Shown: piece after piece, positions 33,848 through 46,480 of the stretch
Numbering within the stretch: the first letter of the stretch is position 1
Layout of the letters: every line of letters begins with the position of its first letter
Source of the DNA: Verpa conica
Taxonomy: Eukaryota; Ascomycota; Pezizomycetes; Pezizales; Morchellaceae
Length of the DNA stretch: 64,000 nucleotides
NCBI GenBank assembly: GCA_033030425.1
Contig: JAUFSD010000014.1
Span: forward strand, 186,001-250,000
Direction: 5' to 3'
Made by a program: the position numbers and the translations under genes
The notes under the pieces: generated by a model
Database searches by the model: none
The model's input: only the letters and a program-made list of their open reading frames with translations
Told to the model about the DNA's origin: nothing

Positions 33848-36311
33848 TCAAGTTTCTAGAGCGCCTAAAACTGCCTCCTGCATCTGCTCGATTGTTTCCG
33901 CTCTAATCGTCTGACTTGCCATGATATAAACAACATTTCCAAGAGCCCTCGCATGTACATTCCACTCTCTTGAAGACCTGGATCCCATTTTCTGCAGGAA
34001 CCCTTGAGCCGCGTTCGAAGAGTATCCTACACCCGTTAGTATCCCTAAGTACCCACGAGGAGTGAAATATCCATAAACTAACCCGCATGATCACCAGCTC
34101 TCAGGTTTATAGCCAACACACTACCGAGTGCCCAAACACTCTCAACACACTCTACCCATGATACCTTATCCACAAACACCCTCGTCCACGAGCTCCACAT
34201 ACCCTCCGAGTTCTCCGCGCCCACACTCCAATCCTTCTTCGCCCCCTCCCAATCCCCCCTCTTGTCCATATCCACCAGCAGCTTGACGCTCTCCCTCGCA
34301 ACATTACACCCCACTGCGTGTGCCGTGTAACTATGGCCATGCAGCAACGCAACCTTCTTCTCTGCTCCTAAGAACGCTTTAAAGATGCTCTCGCTGGCTA
34401 GTGTCGCACACAGCGGGAGCAGTCCGCCTGTTAGGAGCTTTGCATGAACGCTGATATCCGCCTCGGTTTCCAGAAACGACGATGAGCTGAGGCGACCAAG
34501 ACGGTACATTCCCGTAAAGACCTCGTCGAAGATAACCGGTAGTCCAGACCACGCGTGTGTGTCTGGAGATTGAGGTGAGGAGCTAGAGAAGAGGGAGGGG
34601 TTCTCGCGGATTACTGAGACGAGAGTAGCTTGGAAGAGAGGGTCACAGAAGAGCATTCCGCCCGCTCCGAGGACTACAGGCTCTATAATCAGAGCACCGA
34701 AGCGTTTCCCTTCAGTCTTTATAAGGCGTTGGAGGGTGTTGAAAATGTATGTGCGGTATTTCTTTCCTAATGTTGAGTCCCTCCGTTTTTGGATGTTGAA
34801 GATGGAGTCTAGTCCTTCTGTTTCAATGTCTTCACCTAGTTCCGTTTTCATCTCTTCAGGGACCGAGATTATCCAGCGTCCGTTCTTCATCCCGACTTTC
34901 GGAAAGTCGAACCAGTGACCTCTGCCACGGTACCATTCTACTTCACTATTAAATGTCCCCGGCTCTGCACAGTCCATTACTCCAATAGTATCACCGTGGT
35001 AGCTCCCCTTCAACCCTATGATCCCCGCTTCACGCTCATTGTGATCCCATCCGTACCGAGCCCTCGACGCCCTTAGTCCCATCTTAATAGCAACCTCACA
35101 CCCCGTGCTGCCATTATCAGAATAAAACACCCTCGAGAGCCTCCTGTTCGGGAGTATGTCTAGGAGCGTTTTGGCAAGCTCTAGACCAGGCTCGTGGATT
35201 GCGTTAGCGAACATGACATGGCCGTACCGCCCAGCAGCATACGCAGCGGCAAGTGTAAGCGCTGGGTTAGCATGACCCAAGCCTTGAGTCCACCACGACG
35301 CAGACCCATCGAACGTAGGGTTCAAAACAGCCCCCTCCGCAGATGACTCCCTTGTGTAGGTCTGAAAAAAGTCACCGTGTGCAGAATCGATTGTTGCAAT
35401 TACATCAGCAGTGAGACCCTGATGCTGCGTAAAAGGGTACCAGATCTTATTAACTGCCTCTTCAGCCATACCCTCCAGTTTCACAATCCGGGCTTGGTGT
35501 CTCGTCTTGAGCTCTTCAAGTACACCCAGAACGCACTCATTCGCACTCTGCGTATTGTAGTAATTTCCCATAGCCTCGCGGTCTTTCTCCCTACACCCCT
35601 CGACCCGCTTCGGCGGCGCCGGGATAACGACTGTCTTGATACCGTGTTTGAGAAAGTACTCTTTCAAGTACCCGTCATTGCGGTAATACTCGTCTCCAAA
35701 GATGAACACCCCCTCGACGTCGTACCCACGAATATGCAAAGACTCGAATGCTGAGATCGACGACGAGATGCCACCCAATCTATAATCCGCCACTAGTAGC
35801 ACAGGCAGTCTCAACGGACGGTACAGATCCGCTTGAGATGTTCCAGAGAGCGTTGGTGAATGAACACCCCCCGCAGTTTCGAGAAACAGCGTCGATGGAG
35901 TAGAGGATGTGTATGTTGTAATCTTCTTACTGATGGACTTCAACAACGTTTCATCCGAAGGCGGCTAATTCCATAACGTCAATTCCTCGCCCTCCGCCTC
36001 TCTCTCCCCCCCCCCCCCCGTTTACATACCTCAATTGCGACTAAATGCGGACTAATAGGGTCTTTATATTGGAGTAAGCACTCTGTGTGGACCCCATCTT
36101 CCGTCGTGAACCGCCCTACGTGACCGTCGTCGGCGTCTTCAGGTGCACCGGTTGATATCGGTTTGAGGTAAAAGACATTTTCGGTGGGGAATTGCTTTTT
36201 GCTGGCTTTGGCGAGGATTGTGGAGAAGATTGTTTTGCCGACGTCGGTGTTTGCGCCGTAGATTTGGAAGGCGCGGAGCGACCGTGAGAGGTGTGAGCCG
36301 AGAAAGGGCAT
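33848..36311 (-). CDS. bioDA: bifunctional dethiobiotin synthetase / DAPA aminotransferase
   Basis: A 780-residue fusion from three exons: 36030–36311, 34083–35964 and 33848–34026 (introns 65 and 56 nt). The N-terminal BioD part makes dethiobiotin from 7,8-diaminopelargonate, CO2 and ATP; its P-loop is GANTDVGKT at residues 19–27. The larger C-terminal BioA part (from about residue 270) moves an amino group from S-adenosylmethionine to KAPA using PLP. It carries WWTQGLGHANP, NGSTGCEVA, GSYHGDTIG and the Lys segment AKLLTGGLLPL. The short last exon restores the expected end: YSSNAAQGFL, then ARALGNVVYIM. Intron 1 contains a run of 13–14 G/C at 36006–36019, prone to slippage or sequencing error. 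Fused BioDA is the rule in filamentous fungi and plants. Divergent from bioF. Confidence 0.95.
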
Positions 36312-36627
36312 ATTTTTATAACTTTCATAAGGGGGGGGGGTATTTATTACAGACTCTTTGGTGAGTATAAGAGTACTTGAGGTTTGAGGTCTAGTATGAT
36401 AGATATTAGCCTTAGCTGCGCGGGCGGGGGCGGGGGAGGGGAGGGGAGAGGGCAGGGGAGTAATTTCATCTGGGGGTGAGTTAATTACCGGGTGTCCCCC
36501 GCGGGAGTGAATTTCAAGAAAAGAAGGGAAAAAACCCCAGATATGAGGGGAAACAATATAACCCTGAGAGATATCCCTGAGAGATATCACAAACACCAGA
36601 CGAAACCCCCCATCTCAATTGCCAATA
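36312..36627. promoter_or_regulatory. bidirectional promoter of the biotin cluster
   Basis: A 316-bp gap between the start codons of bioDA and bioF. It has a G-rich tract at about 36417–36462 (repeated GGGG blocks) and two adjacent 13-bp direct repeats, CCCTGAGAGATAT, at 36562–36574 and 36575–36587, about 40 bp before the bioF ATG. A shared promoter would allow joint control of both genes. Confidence 0.6.
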
Positions 36628-37900
36628 ATGTCCAAAGCCCTCGAAGCCATAATATCCCACACCCTCAGCCAGCGCGCCAAAAACTCCCGTCTCCGAAAGC
36701 TGACACTACCCCCCAAAGACTCAATCGACTTCTCGTCCAACGACTTTCTCTCCCTCTCACACTCCCCCCTCCTCCGAGAAACATTTCTCTCAGAACTCAC
36801 CAACCACCCGACTCACCCACTAGGTTCCGGAGGCTCCCGCCTGCTCGACGGTAACTCTACATACGCCGAATCTCTAGAGCGCACAATCTCGCAGTTCCAT
36901 AATGCGCCTAGTGGTCTCTTGTTCAACTCCGGCTTCGATGCCAACTCTGGGTTTTTCTCGTGTGTGCCGCAGCCGGGGGATGTGGTGGTCTACGATGAGT
37001 ATATCCACGCCTCGGTGCATGAGGGAATGCGGGTCTCGCGCGCCGTGAGAAGGGCGTTTCGTCATAACTGTATGGTGTCGTTCAGGGAGGTGCTGGGTGG
37101 GATTAGTAGTGACGAGGGGTTCAAGGGGAAGAATGTGTTTGTAGCGGTGGAGAGCTTGTATTCGATGGATGGGGACCTTGCGCCGTTGAAGGAGATGGTT
37201 GATATTGCGGACGAGGTCCTGCCGAGTGGGGGGTTATTCACGGTTGATGAAGCCCATGCGACGGGGGTGATTGGGGTGGGCGGTAAAGGTCTTGTATGTG
37301 AGCTTGGACTGGAGGAGAGGGTTTTTGCAAGACTACATACTTTTGGAAAAGCTCTTTCTTGTAATGGCGGTGAGTGTTTTTCTGTACCCCTTTGATATCC
37401 CCTCAAGACATATAAAGATATTTACAAATTAAATAGCCATCCTCCTGACAACGCCTCTCCTACGAGAATACCTAATCAACTACGCCCGACCCTTAATCTA
37501 CACCACATCCCTCTCCTTCCCCGCCCTCGCCGCCATAAAGTCATCCTACACCCTCTTAAGCACCCAGCACACCACACAGCTCCAACATCACCTCTACGCT
37601 CTCATCTCACTGCTGCACAAGCTCCTCTCCGAGATTCCAACCCCAGAGGGAATACTAACCTTACCTCCTGTGCGGCAAACCCCCATCTTGGCACTATTCA
37701 CGCCGCAGCCAAGAAGCCTCGCAGCGCATCTCCAGCAGCGGAGGTTTGTGGCCAGACCAATTGTGTTCCCGACGGTGCCGAAGGGGACCGAGAGGGTGAG
37801 GATTTGTGTTCACGCCGGGAATACGGTGGAGGATGTGGAGGGGCTTGTAGGGGCTGTTAGGGGGTGGGTTTTAGAGATGTCTCGGGAGAGTAAGCTGTAG
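36628..37900 (+). CDS. bioF: 8-amino-7-oxononanoate (KAPA) synthase with PTS1
   Basis: A 401-residue PLP enzyme of the alpha-oxoamine synthase family, exons 36628–37369 and 37437–37900 (67-nt intron). It condenses a pimeloyl thioester with L-alanine to KAPA, the step before BioA. Family marks: GSGGSRLLDGN, the aspartate motif FTVDEAHATGVIG, and the PLP lysine in HTFGKALS (about K241), just before the intron. The C-terminus is ESKL, so it ends in SKL, a canonical type 1 peroxisomal signal. Peroxisomal BioF is established in Aspergillus, which fits supply of pimeloyl-CoA by beta-oxidation. The ATG at 36628 is the first in frame, since the upstream frame has no ATG. Divergent from bioDA. Confidence 0.95.
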
Positions 37901-39739
37901 TGCAGATAATTGTTTATATGGGGATACAGGTTTAGGGTTAGGGGGTTGGTTATAATTTATTTTGTCTATAAGTAGGGAGTGTCTCTCGTACTATTTTGAG
38001 AAGTAGTTAACCTTTTGGAGAATTTCCCGCAGAATTGATTCTACTATGATTAATATCGAAACGACCAGTGGAAATGATCAGCAACTCTACTTTAACAATC
38101 CCTCATTGTTGATTTGTCATTGATGACTCAATTATAGAAGGGGGGGTACTAGACTAGCGTTAAGGAAAATGATATTAAAAAAAACGAGGAGAGAGAGAAA
38201 GGAAACTCTTCTCTGGTTAGAAAATTTAGCTAGGAAACCGATTTGATAATCGCATCGGTTCACCGAATCTTTATTAAAACTTTTCTCTCATGTCTTCACG
38301 TACGTATTCTTCAATAAAGGAGATAATATGACGATTGTTAGTCTCATACCCAGCCTAGGTTTACGTTGCTGCACAGCACTGTAGGCTCTGGTGTGCCTAC
38401 TTCTCCAAACTTACTTAATTCTGTTTCCCGGCGTATCTAAAACTCAGGAGAGAGACTCTCGAGGAAATCCTGACACCTCTGAGAACTTTTAATACTCCAG
38501 ATCTCATTCCCAACCCCATTATTTTCCTAGACCCCCTAATCCTTCTTAATACCATACCTCCTATATAGTACTATAAGACCTAGTTTACTCATTCTCCAAT
38601 CTTTATTGTAACTTCCGAGCTCAAAAGCAGCCCATAGGGACCTCCAAACGCTGCAGAGACTCCCAGGGATGACTCCGAGGCGTCTTCCGAACTTTACTAC
38701 TTCACACCCCCCCCCCTACGGTGCTGCGGGGGCAAAAAAGCAAACCTGGGGCTATGTGCGCGAGACTAGAAGACTTTGTTCTTGTGCAGTATATAGTTTT
38801 TCATGGTATTATTGTCGTTTATACTAGACACGTTGCGGTTCAGAGCTAAAGAACCGTACAGACGAGCTCAGTAATAGTGTGAATCAAGTTGGGCAGTAAT
38901 CTTTGAGCCTTAATTAGACGCATTGGTTGGAAAAGCCGGAATTAATTCGCTTTGAGGCTGGAGAGTAGGGTAGAGGGTATCAAAGACTAAGTTAGAGAAA
39001 CCGAATTTGAAGATCAACACGGTCAAGATTAAGGGGTATTGTGATCAAATTTGTGAGTTTGGTCTAGGAATATGAAATACACGGTTGTGGGTCTTGATAA
39101 GGTGAGTTAGGCTTAGTGGGTTGACAACAATGCTAATGAGTTTGTTAGGGACCAGACTCTGTTTTCTAATAGCGTTGCTGGCTCGTTTTTCCCTCACTTT
39201 TTCACTCGATAGCATTATGAGTGGTGTTTGCTCTTTACAGAGAGGCTACTAAATATACTTTAACCTTAATCAGAATTGATGTGGTAAGTTGCTAGACTAC
39301 AAATAAGTCTGAGTTCCTTCCCGTTTAAGAACGCCAGGGACGTAGAGTGAAGTATTTCCTAGATTCTACCGCGTAGAAATGAGAACGTTCTGGCCGGAAG
39401 TTACCGAGCGGGATTCTAGGCTTGGCGTAATGGCGCACAGGTAAAACAAGTAGCGAGTGATACGAGGTGAGTCTCGACACAAAGTACAAAGATTACTCTT
39501 GTCCTACTCCATACAAATGCCAATCTTCACTGCCCTACCAGAAGTAAACTCCTATTTCCCCAATTTTCAACCATAGTAATAAGACCAATCTAGTATCCTG
39601 CAGATATGGTCGTTCCATATAAAGTTTTATTATACAAACCTATAGCTATATACACCAACACCTACACAGGACCCAACAATTAGCCACAAGTGACTTCTAA
39701 AATATATACAAAAGCCCCGACAAGGTAAAGCAACCAATT
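37901..39739. other. intergenic stretch
   Basis: No coding region supported. T/C-rich and A-rich patches are present and a C8-type homopolymer lies near 38708. No element ends were found. Confidence 0.5.
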
Positions 39740-40750
39740 CTAGAGTTCCCCTTCACTCACCAGCGCTATACTCCTGATTCTCAGGACGGAGCCAGACCTA
39801 CGGCCAAGAGCCATAACTCTGCAAATTGTCCTAATCTTAACCTTCCACGCAGGGGCACGATCCGAGGGCTTCCCCCGCAACTTGTGATGAGGCGGCCGTT
39901 CATCGATCTGCAACCCCTCTATATATTTCTCCTCCGCGAGCGTACACTGTAGTTCCGGAGCGGTAATAAGGCCTTTATCCTGCAACAACTTGATGACCTC
40001 CACATTCCTCCTCAACCTCAACCCCCACCCCTCTAGCTCCTCACACTCTGATTTTCTCTCAGTACACTTACTCCTCTCGACCAACAACTCCACAATCTCC
40101 TTCTGACCCTTTCCCACAGCCTCTCTGAGCGCCAACCACCCCTCCACATTCGACTCCCCGGACTCAATCCTCGCGCCATACTCCATGAGTAACAAAAACA
40201 CCGATCCGTTCCTGTGAGCCGGGATATTCCAAAACCTCGAGTCCTTCATCGCCCACAGGACCAACGTCGTCCTCCCCGAATGATCCCTCACATCGACGTC
40301 CGCGCCGGCCTCTAATAGTATCTTCACCACATACTCATGAGCTCTGAGTGTTGCCAGATGCAGCGGTGTCCTGCCGCGGGTAGCGTCCTGTGCGTTGACA
40401 TCTGCGCCGCTCTGCAGAAGTAGTCTTACGATCGCTTCGGAACCCTGCCAGGCTGCAAAATGTAGTGCTGTCTCCCCGTTGCTGTCGCTGCATTCGCGAC
40501 AGTCGATGTTGAGCCCCTTGGAGATGAGGGTGCGGACTAGTGGTTCGTGGCGCTTCTTGGCGGCCCAGTGGAGTGCGCAGAGAGTCTTGCCGTTGTATGA
40601 TTTATGTGGGAGGACGGCGAAGCGGTGGAGTGTGTGGGTGAGGAGGCTGCATAGTCGGTGGTTGGACTTGAGCAGTGGGAGGAGGTCCTCTTGTGAGAGG
40701 TGTTCGGCGATGTCGAGGAGGAGTTCGTTGGGGAGGTTGAGGAGTGACAT
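39740..40750 (-). CDS. F-box / ankyrin-repeat protein
   Basis: Intronless, 336 residues from the ATG at 40750 (MSLLNLPNELLL). An in-frame ATG at 40837 would add 29 residues over a (ga)n tract and looks less likely. The first 40 residues are F-box-like (LPNELLLDIAEHLSQEDLLPLLKS). At least four ankyrin repeats follow: CALHWAAKKRHEPLVRTLIS, ETALHFAAWQGSEAIVRLLL, TPLHLATLRAHEYVVKILLE and a degenerate one with TTLVLWAMKDS. A further helical repeat contains WLALREAVGKGQKEIVELL. The tail is basic. The pairing of F-box and ankyrin repeats is common in fungal genomes; ankyrin repeats probably bind the target and the F-box binds Skp1. Function otherwise unknown. Confidence 0.85.
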   Translation of the reverse strand: MSLLNLPNELLLDIAEHLSQEDLLPLLKSNHRLCSLLTHTLHRFAVLPHKSYNGKTLCALHWAAKKRHEPLVRTLISKGLNIDCRECSDSNGETALHFAAWQGSEAIVRLLLQSGADVNAQDATRGRTPLHLATLRAHEYVVKILLEAGADVDVRDHSGRTTLVLWAMKDSRFWNIPAHRNGSVFLLLMEYGARIESGESNVEGWLALREAVGKGQKEIVELLVERSKCTERKSECEELEGWGLRLRRNVEVIKLLQDKGLITAPELQCTLAEEKYIEGLQIDERPPHHKLRGKPSDRAPAWKVKIRTICRVMALGRRSGSVLRIRSIALVSEGEL

Positions 40751-43076
40751 GTGGTGTTGTAGATGGGGGAAGCGTAGAGAGAGAGAGAGAGAGGTTGTAG
40801 AGTAGATTGTCAGTTCAGCCGTGTAGGTATGAGGCAAGGTTCACGGTTCATGACCTCATGTTACACGACAGGTCGATCTTTGAGTGTTGGTCTTTGGTGT
40901 TGATTACTCGACTGGTCCTGGGTATTCAGGCTCTTGTCTCTTGTCTCTTGTCTCTCGTAGCCTCACTATTGCTTCGAGTCATCAATCTCTGGGGCTTCCC
41001 CTCACAGCCCTCTTCACTGCGCCGAGTGGGGGATTGATCTGATAAGATCTGTATCTTATCGTGCCCAGCCTCAACACTACGTAACAGAGTGTAATTATAG
41101 AATCATGGGGTATCACTCATAGCCAATGGGGGTTATTAAGCAGGACTTGATTGGTGTTGCTCCTACCTATCGAATCGCTGATATACCTACTGTACCATGC
41201 ACCCCGTTCAGTGGATAAGAGCCAGTGATACTATTGAATTTCCCAGAATCCTACACACCCGCAAAATAGTAAGCCTAACATTCAAATCCCTACAAAACCA
41301 CCGACGATAACCCTCTCCAATCCCCAACCCTTAACCTCCCCACAGAAACCACCCGAAATGCGATCCAACTACCGAGATGTAAGCACCCCAACCAAGCCAC
41401 TACCCCCACCATCACACGACCTGCACATTAGCGTGCATAACCCTCTGCACCGCCCACACAAGCCCTCGCAAACACAGCGATATAAACCCTACCCTCTAGC
41501 GAAACACTAACAGACCACACTGTAGCCGCGAAAGTCATACTAACACCCAAACACAAACTAAACACAAGAACACCAAGCCGCAGAGAACCTCTTACAGCTC
41601 TCTAAAAGCACCGACGAATTAGACGCTGCGGGGACCTTACTGCATATGTGCAAGGAGGACGATCTTTTGCAGATCCTAATAAAGTTACGTCTATCAAGGG
41701 GCTGATTGTCCGTTTCAAAAACAATGATGTTTTGATATACTAGACTTTTGTAGGATTCTTCTTGACGTATTCTAGTCACTGTTATATGTATCCTAGTTGT
41801 TACCTTCCCCGGGTAGACCTTCTCTATTAGATACGAGATTAGTTATTCTCTGCTCTTCATGATTATTAAGCGGCTATCCTGGCTTTAAAACTTCTTTGAA
41901 TCTTCCCTACCTAAATACATACTGTACCACCCTAAAAAGCTATTTTGAACCGGAGCGTTCCGGCAGGTCTCACCAAACTTAGTAGCAACCGCTCACAGTC
42001 CATCACTCGCAAAGCCCATCCCATCCCAACCTGCATAGAGTACCAGAAGCGCACTTCAAAAACAATATCTGTACCTCAGAACCATCAAGCGCTATAACCC
42101 CCCCCCCGCCAACCGCGCGAGAGAGAGATGGAAGAACAATGTTATTCTACATATTTCTGTACCTGATCGCTGCTGACGCGGTGCTGTATCAACCTGGTTT
42201 TCGAACGTTTCAAAGCGCCAACACCCGCTGATCACAATATCTCCCCCGTGCACCACACACACACATACGCGTATCTCTCCTTCTAGAGTATTGACCCTGG
42301 TATATGCACCTCGCCAATCACCATAAATGTATATGTTTATACACTCTTGGCACGACACTCCCAAGTGCCGTTTCCGAGGACCGCGGGGGGGTGACAGCTT
42401 TTAAAAAGTTCATACATTATACTCTTGCTAAAAAAAAATATACATTAACCACAACGAGAGGGTTCGCCCATTTTAGAAGATCGATAACGGCTTATGTTAG
42501 TCTTCTTACCGGGGTAGATGGGGGTTTTCCAAAAACAGATCCGCTGTCAGTGTCCGACCAATCACCCGGGAGGAAGTTAAAGGGTCCGTGGTGCTAATGA
42601 CGTTTCTAAAAAGATTTTCTAGAATATTTCCTAAGCTGTTCGGGGAATTGATCACACACACATTGAGATGATCATCCCATGTACGAATGGGTAAAATGAG
42701 TTTTTTTTTCCCTTGCAGATTCTTTCCCTCCCCTCGGAGGGAACCTACCGGATTTATCCCTGCTTGACTTGAAACAGTGGAGAAGAAGAAGGAGAAGGGA
42801 AAAAAAACGTAGAGGAAAAAAGAAGCGAGGTTCCGCGCCCCACATACGTACTCTCTAACGAGAGAGAGAGGGGTGAGAGAACAGTGTTGAAGGTTAGGTA
42901 AAACTTCCGATTTTCTTTTAGTTACAGCCTCTTCCCTTTTTTCTTCTTCTTTTCTCTTTCGTTTTTTGTATTCTTCGTTTCTCCCCCCTCACCTCCCCCT
43001 TCAAACACTCACTCTCCCTCATCTCTCCCTCTTTATCCGCGGGAAGTGCGGGCATGCAAACATCACCGCTCATATA
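40751..43076. other. intergenic stretch
   Basis: A (ga)n microsatellite sits near 40780–40800. No gene is supported; a G/A-rich area at about 42780–42860 and CT-rich sequence at 42900–43040 probably belong to the promoter of the small membrane-protein gene. Confidence 0.5.
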
Positions 43077-43596
43077 ATGGCCGCCGACGAGGAAATCGCT
43101 CTCATAATTGTCTTTGTCAACTTCTGCAGCGCAATCTGGAGTTACTTCTGCATCACCGCGTCGCTGGACCGTCGCAATCGCGCTTATGAGATAATGCACG
43201 ATTCAGAGGTAGCCTGGCATGCCATCTGGTCCTCCTGTCAAGTCAGTCCCCTACAAAACCATCAAAAAAAACCAAAACTAATAAAATAAAAAAGACCTTC
43301 GCATTACTGGTCTCAATCACAAATGTAGTTCTAGTAGCATACATCACATGCCGTCTCTTTGGTTCCTTCATCGATAAATTCAAGTCCACGCAAGGATTAT
43401 CTCGAAAAGCGGCGATAGGTCTGTTTGGGGTTATGGCGCTACTTTTGATGCTACCGGCAAGTTTCATTCCGTACAACCTCACACGAATAAACACCTCCCG
43501 TCTGGACGAGAACATCTTTATCCACTGTAAGTTAACCTCTCTCCCTCGTCTATATAAAAATTGTTTAACTAATACTTTCACAAAGGGGATGGTTAA
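43077..43596 (+). CDS. small three-TM membrane protein, unknown function
   Basis: Spliced model of 135 residues, exons 43077–43241, 43295–43526 and 43586–43596. Introns are 53 and 59 nt and both contain an actaat branch site. Three hydrophobic segments are seen: IALIIVFVNFCSAIWSYFCI, FALLVSITNVVLVAYITC and AIGLFGVMALLLMLPASFIP. Short charged loops lie between them (DRRNRAYEIMHDSE and DKFKSTQGLSRKA). The last exon adds only a few residues (ending HWDG), so the 3' end is uncertain; exon 2 read through the donor would end differently. I do not recognise a family. The CT-rich upstream region and well-formed introns argue for a real gene. Confidence 0.6.
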
Positions 43597-44036
43597 AATA
43601 AAAAAAATATTATTCTTTTTTCCGGAGAGCCTCGCCAATACTTTCTCTCTCCCCCCCTCGGTTGGATTAGGTGGTTAAAAACGGTTATGCACCTCCTCCA
43701 AAAAAAAAACACTAGCGGACGTCGCGCCGTCCACACCATTCCTACCATGCCAAGGTGTGAAACTACTATATCTCAAACTCGCTCGGTCAAATATTCTTGC
43801 GTCATTCATCGTTCTCGCTTTCGTTTTTTTTTTTTGTTGTTGCTTTTTTCTACTCGCATTCGGCACCGGACCCGAGCGGGAGTCATAACACCGAAGTCGC
43901 GGGGTCAAAACGCTCTCGGGGGGGGAGAAGAAACTATTTTCTTTATTTTTATTCTTTCTCTTCTTACTATATATCCTAGTCTTTCGTTTTTTTTTTTTTT
44001 TTTTATTTTAGTCTCTCTCTGGTAGTTACGAACGGG

Positions 44037-44060
44037 CGGACGGACGGACGGACGGACGGA
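44037..44060. repeat. (CGGA)6 microsatellite
   Basis: Six perfect CGGA units in a T-rich setting. Confidence 0.9.
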
Positions 44061-45831
44061 GGCGTTTTTTGTTTAACATGGAGTCACTCATTGGTCTTTT
44101 TTTTATTATTATTTCATTCTGGAAAAACTCCAGGGTTATGAGGTTGGAAAAGTAATATTCTAGCGATAAAGTGCTCTATAGAGTGCTAATGAAAGCTTAT
44201 CGAATCTAATTATAATTTCGGTCATATCGCGTGTTTCCGCATATTGAGGGTTGGTGCCGGCTTGCCGGTCGATGTTGTAGGCGGGATGTATAGGCGGGAT
44301 GTATAGTACTTATGCATTTAAGCTTTGTTTTACGGGCGTATAGTGGTCTTGGCTCCTGGGTTTTGTTAGTATAGGTGTTTTGGTCATGGTTGGTCTTGAT
44401 AATGTGGGTCATGCACTCTCACTCACTGTGTCGCGGATTAGGTGGGATTATTGAATGTTCTGGTTAGTGACTAAATTCGCAAGGTTCTTTTTTATCATTG
44501 GAGTAAATACTGGTGAGGTGGAGATAATAATACCGCTGTATTTGGAATTAAATTATTTAAGACTCATAACAAAAGGGTTCCTTGGATAGTACAATACGTC
44601 TCTTCTGATCTCACTCCGCGAATCGAACCACTACTCATCTAGGAACATCTATAAATGCTACTATTGAATGGGTTCTAATTAACACCTACGCAACATTATT
44701 ATGATTTTCATATCTAGACTAAACCCCCGCTTTCTCATGTATCCAAGTTTACTACATATTCCCCACGCCAGCTTCATAGGCTGAATCTACTCCTCAAGCC
44801 TTTATCATATTTCTATCTGATACCATCAAAACTTATAGGCTATTACCATCTCACCACGCTCTACACCGCCCTGGTTCTCCCGCCTATCGCTGTCTACGCC
44901 GCCTAGACCACTTCGAGGGCTCTGGAGATGTATTAGCCCTACTCTGAACCGCCTAAAGTGAAGCACTATATCCTCATTACAGATGAAAACCCCTACCCCG
45001 GCGTCGAGCCTTTGGGTAATTCCATGCATAGACCTCGGAAGACAAGAAAATTGTGCTCTTACCTCTAAACTTTTTTTACTAAAGTTATGGTAGACCTGCC
45101 TCCACCGACCCCTCTTTACTAATCTACTGCTCCTACAGAATGTCAGAACTACATATACGTTTCTCGACTGTGATCGGCGACCGTAATGTTTTTTTTTTTG
45201 TCGTAGGGGAGTCATAATTGAGCTGAATAGGCGGGTGGTGTATACGCTGCTGTTATTGAATAGGTTGTTGATTCCTCCGCGTTTCAGGGACGGTTGGTTT
45301 GTAGTCGGTGTAGTGGAGGATGTCCTGTTCGATGTTGGGTGTAATCATGGGTTTTGCCGGTAGGTTCTTGTTTTCACAGGCTTCGGGGTGAGTATCTCGA
45401 TGATAGTGTTGCCTTACAGCTTGTGTTTTGTGCATGGGTGATGGAAATAGTGGCTTCCTTCCTGGTATTTGTACCCTTGTCTGTCTTTCCTTCCACTGTG
45501 TAGGAGGTAGGTAAGATTAGAGGATATGCCTGCAGTGATATTCAGGAGACCGAGGTGCTTTAGATGTGTGAGAGCAAGTGTTTTTTCAGGTATGGGGGTT
45601 TGTTTGGCCAGTAAGCTTTAGTAGCAGACTTATTTTATCCGGATCTGACTCTAAAGAGAGACATCGATTAGTCAAGATAGCTTGAAGTTGTTTTGTTGTA
45701 ACAAAAGCACTCGGTAGAGTTTTTGGTGGCCTAGAGAGATAAGCAACTTGCTTAGTTCCTTTAATAACTAGGGAAAATACCAAATATGTAGGGTATGCAG
45801 CACAAGCAAAACAAACTAAATCCATTGCCTG

Positions 45832-45860
45832 TACAGTCATAGGCAATAAGTCATCGGACG
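45832..45860 (+). repeat. 29-nt inverted repeat, left arm
   Basis: This segment is the exact reverse complement of 46452–46480, 591 bp away. Identity ends sharply at both sides. Confidence 0.7.
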
Positions 45861-46451
45861 CGGTTTCAGTGAATCTTGGCGTGTTTTAGCCCATTTATCC
45901 ATAGCTTTCAAGCAGGAGACTGCCATAGATGTAAAAAAAATCAAGCCCCAGAGCCAATGGGACCAGGGTTTCTTTATATGGGTAACTTTAATCTTATACA
46001 GTAATTGAGGCCTATATCTACTCCATTCATTTACAAGGTACACTTGTTCTTCTTACTTCTTTTTAGGTATGTATAGTTAGATAAGGGATAAAATGATAAA
46101 AAAGACTTTACTAGGGGTTATAGACCCTAGACCCTATATTCTAAGAGTCTATAGATGCAGTTAGCACACCAATATCTTTCATTATTTGCCATTCTAAAAA
46201 AACCATCTTTTACATTGTACAAATTGCCAAATTTAGCCCCAAAAGCGGTGGCATCTTATGGCCTGAATAGGGGGTTAGGGGGGGGTTTCTCCCACCCTAA
46301 ATACATATAGACACTACTACTAGAACATAAAAAAAGCCCACTAGATAAAGACTTGCTCTCTATAAGTAACAGTCTGCCCAAGTATCATGAAATAATAAGA
46401 GCGCCAAGCCCCAATAACACCACCTAAAACAGGTCTTACCATGGCTCAGGC

Positions 46452-46480
46452 CGTCCGATGACTTATTGCCTATGACTGTA
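46452..46480 (-). repeat. 29-nt inverted repeat, right arm
   Basis: Exact reverse complement of 45832–45860. Confidence 0.7.

Noticed and set aside
34027..34082. bioDA ending at 34078 without its normal C-terminus
   Set aside because: Splicing of a 56-nt intron adds the expected last exon ending at 33848.
44826..45215. Minus-strand ORF of 129 codons
   Set aside because: Basic, low-complexity composition and no recognisable motif or introns; not enough to call a gene.
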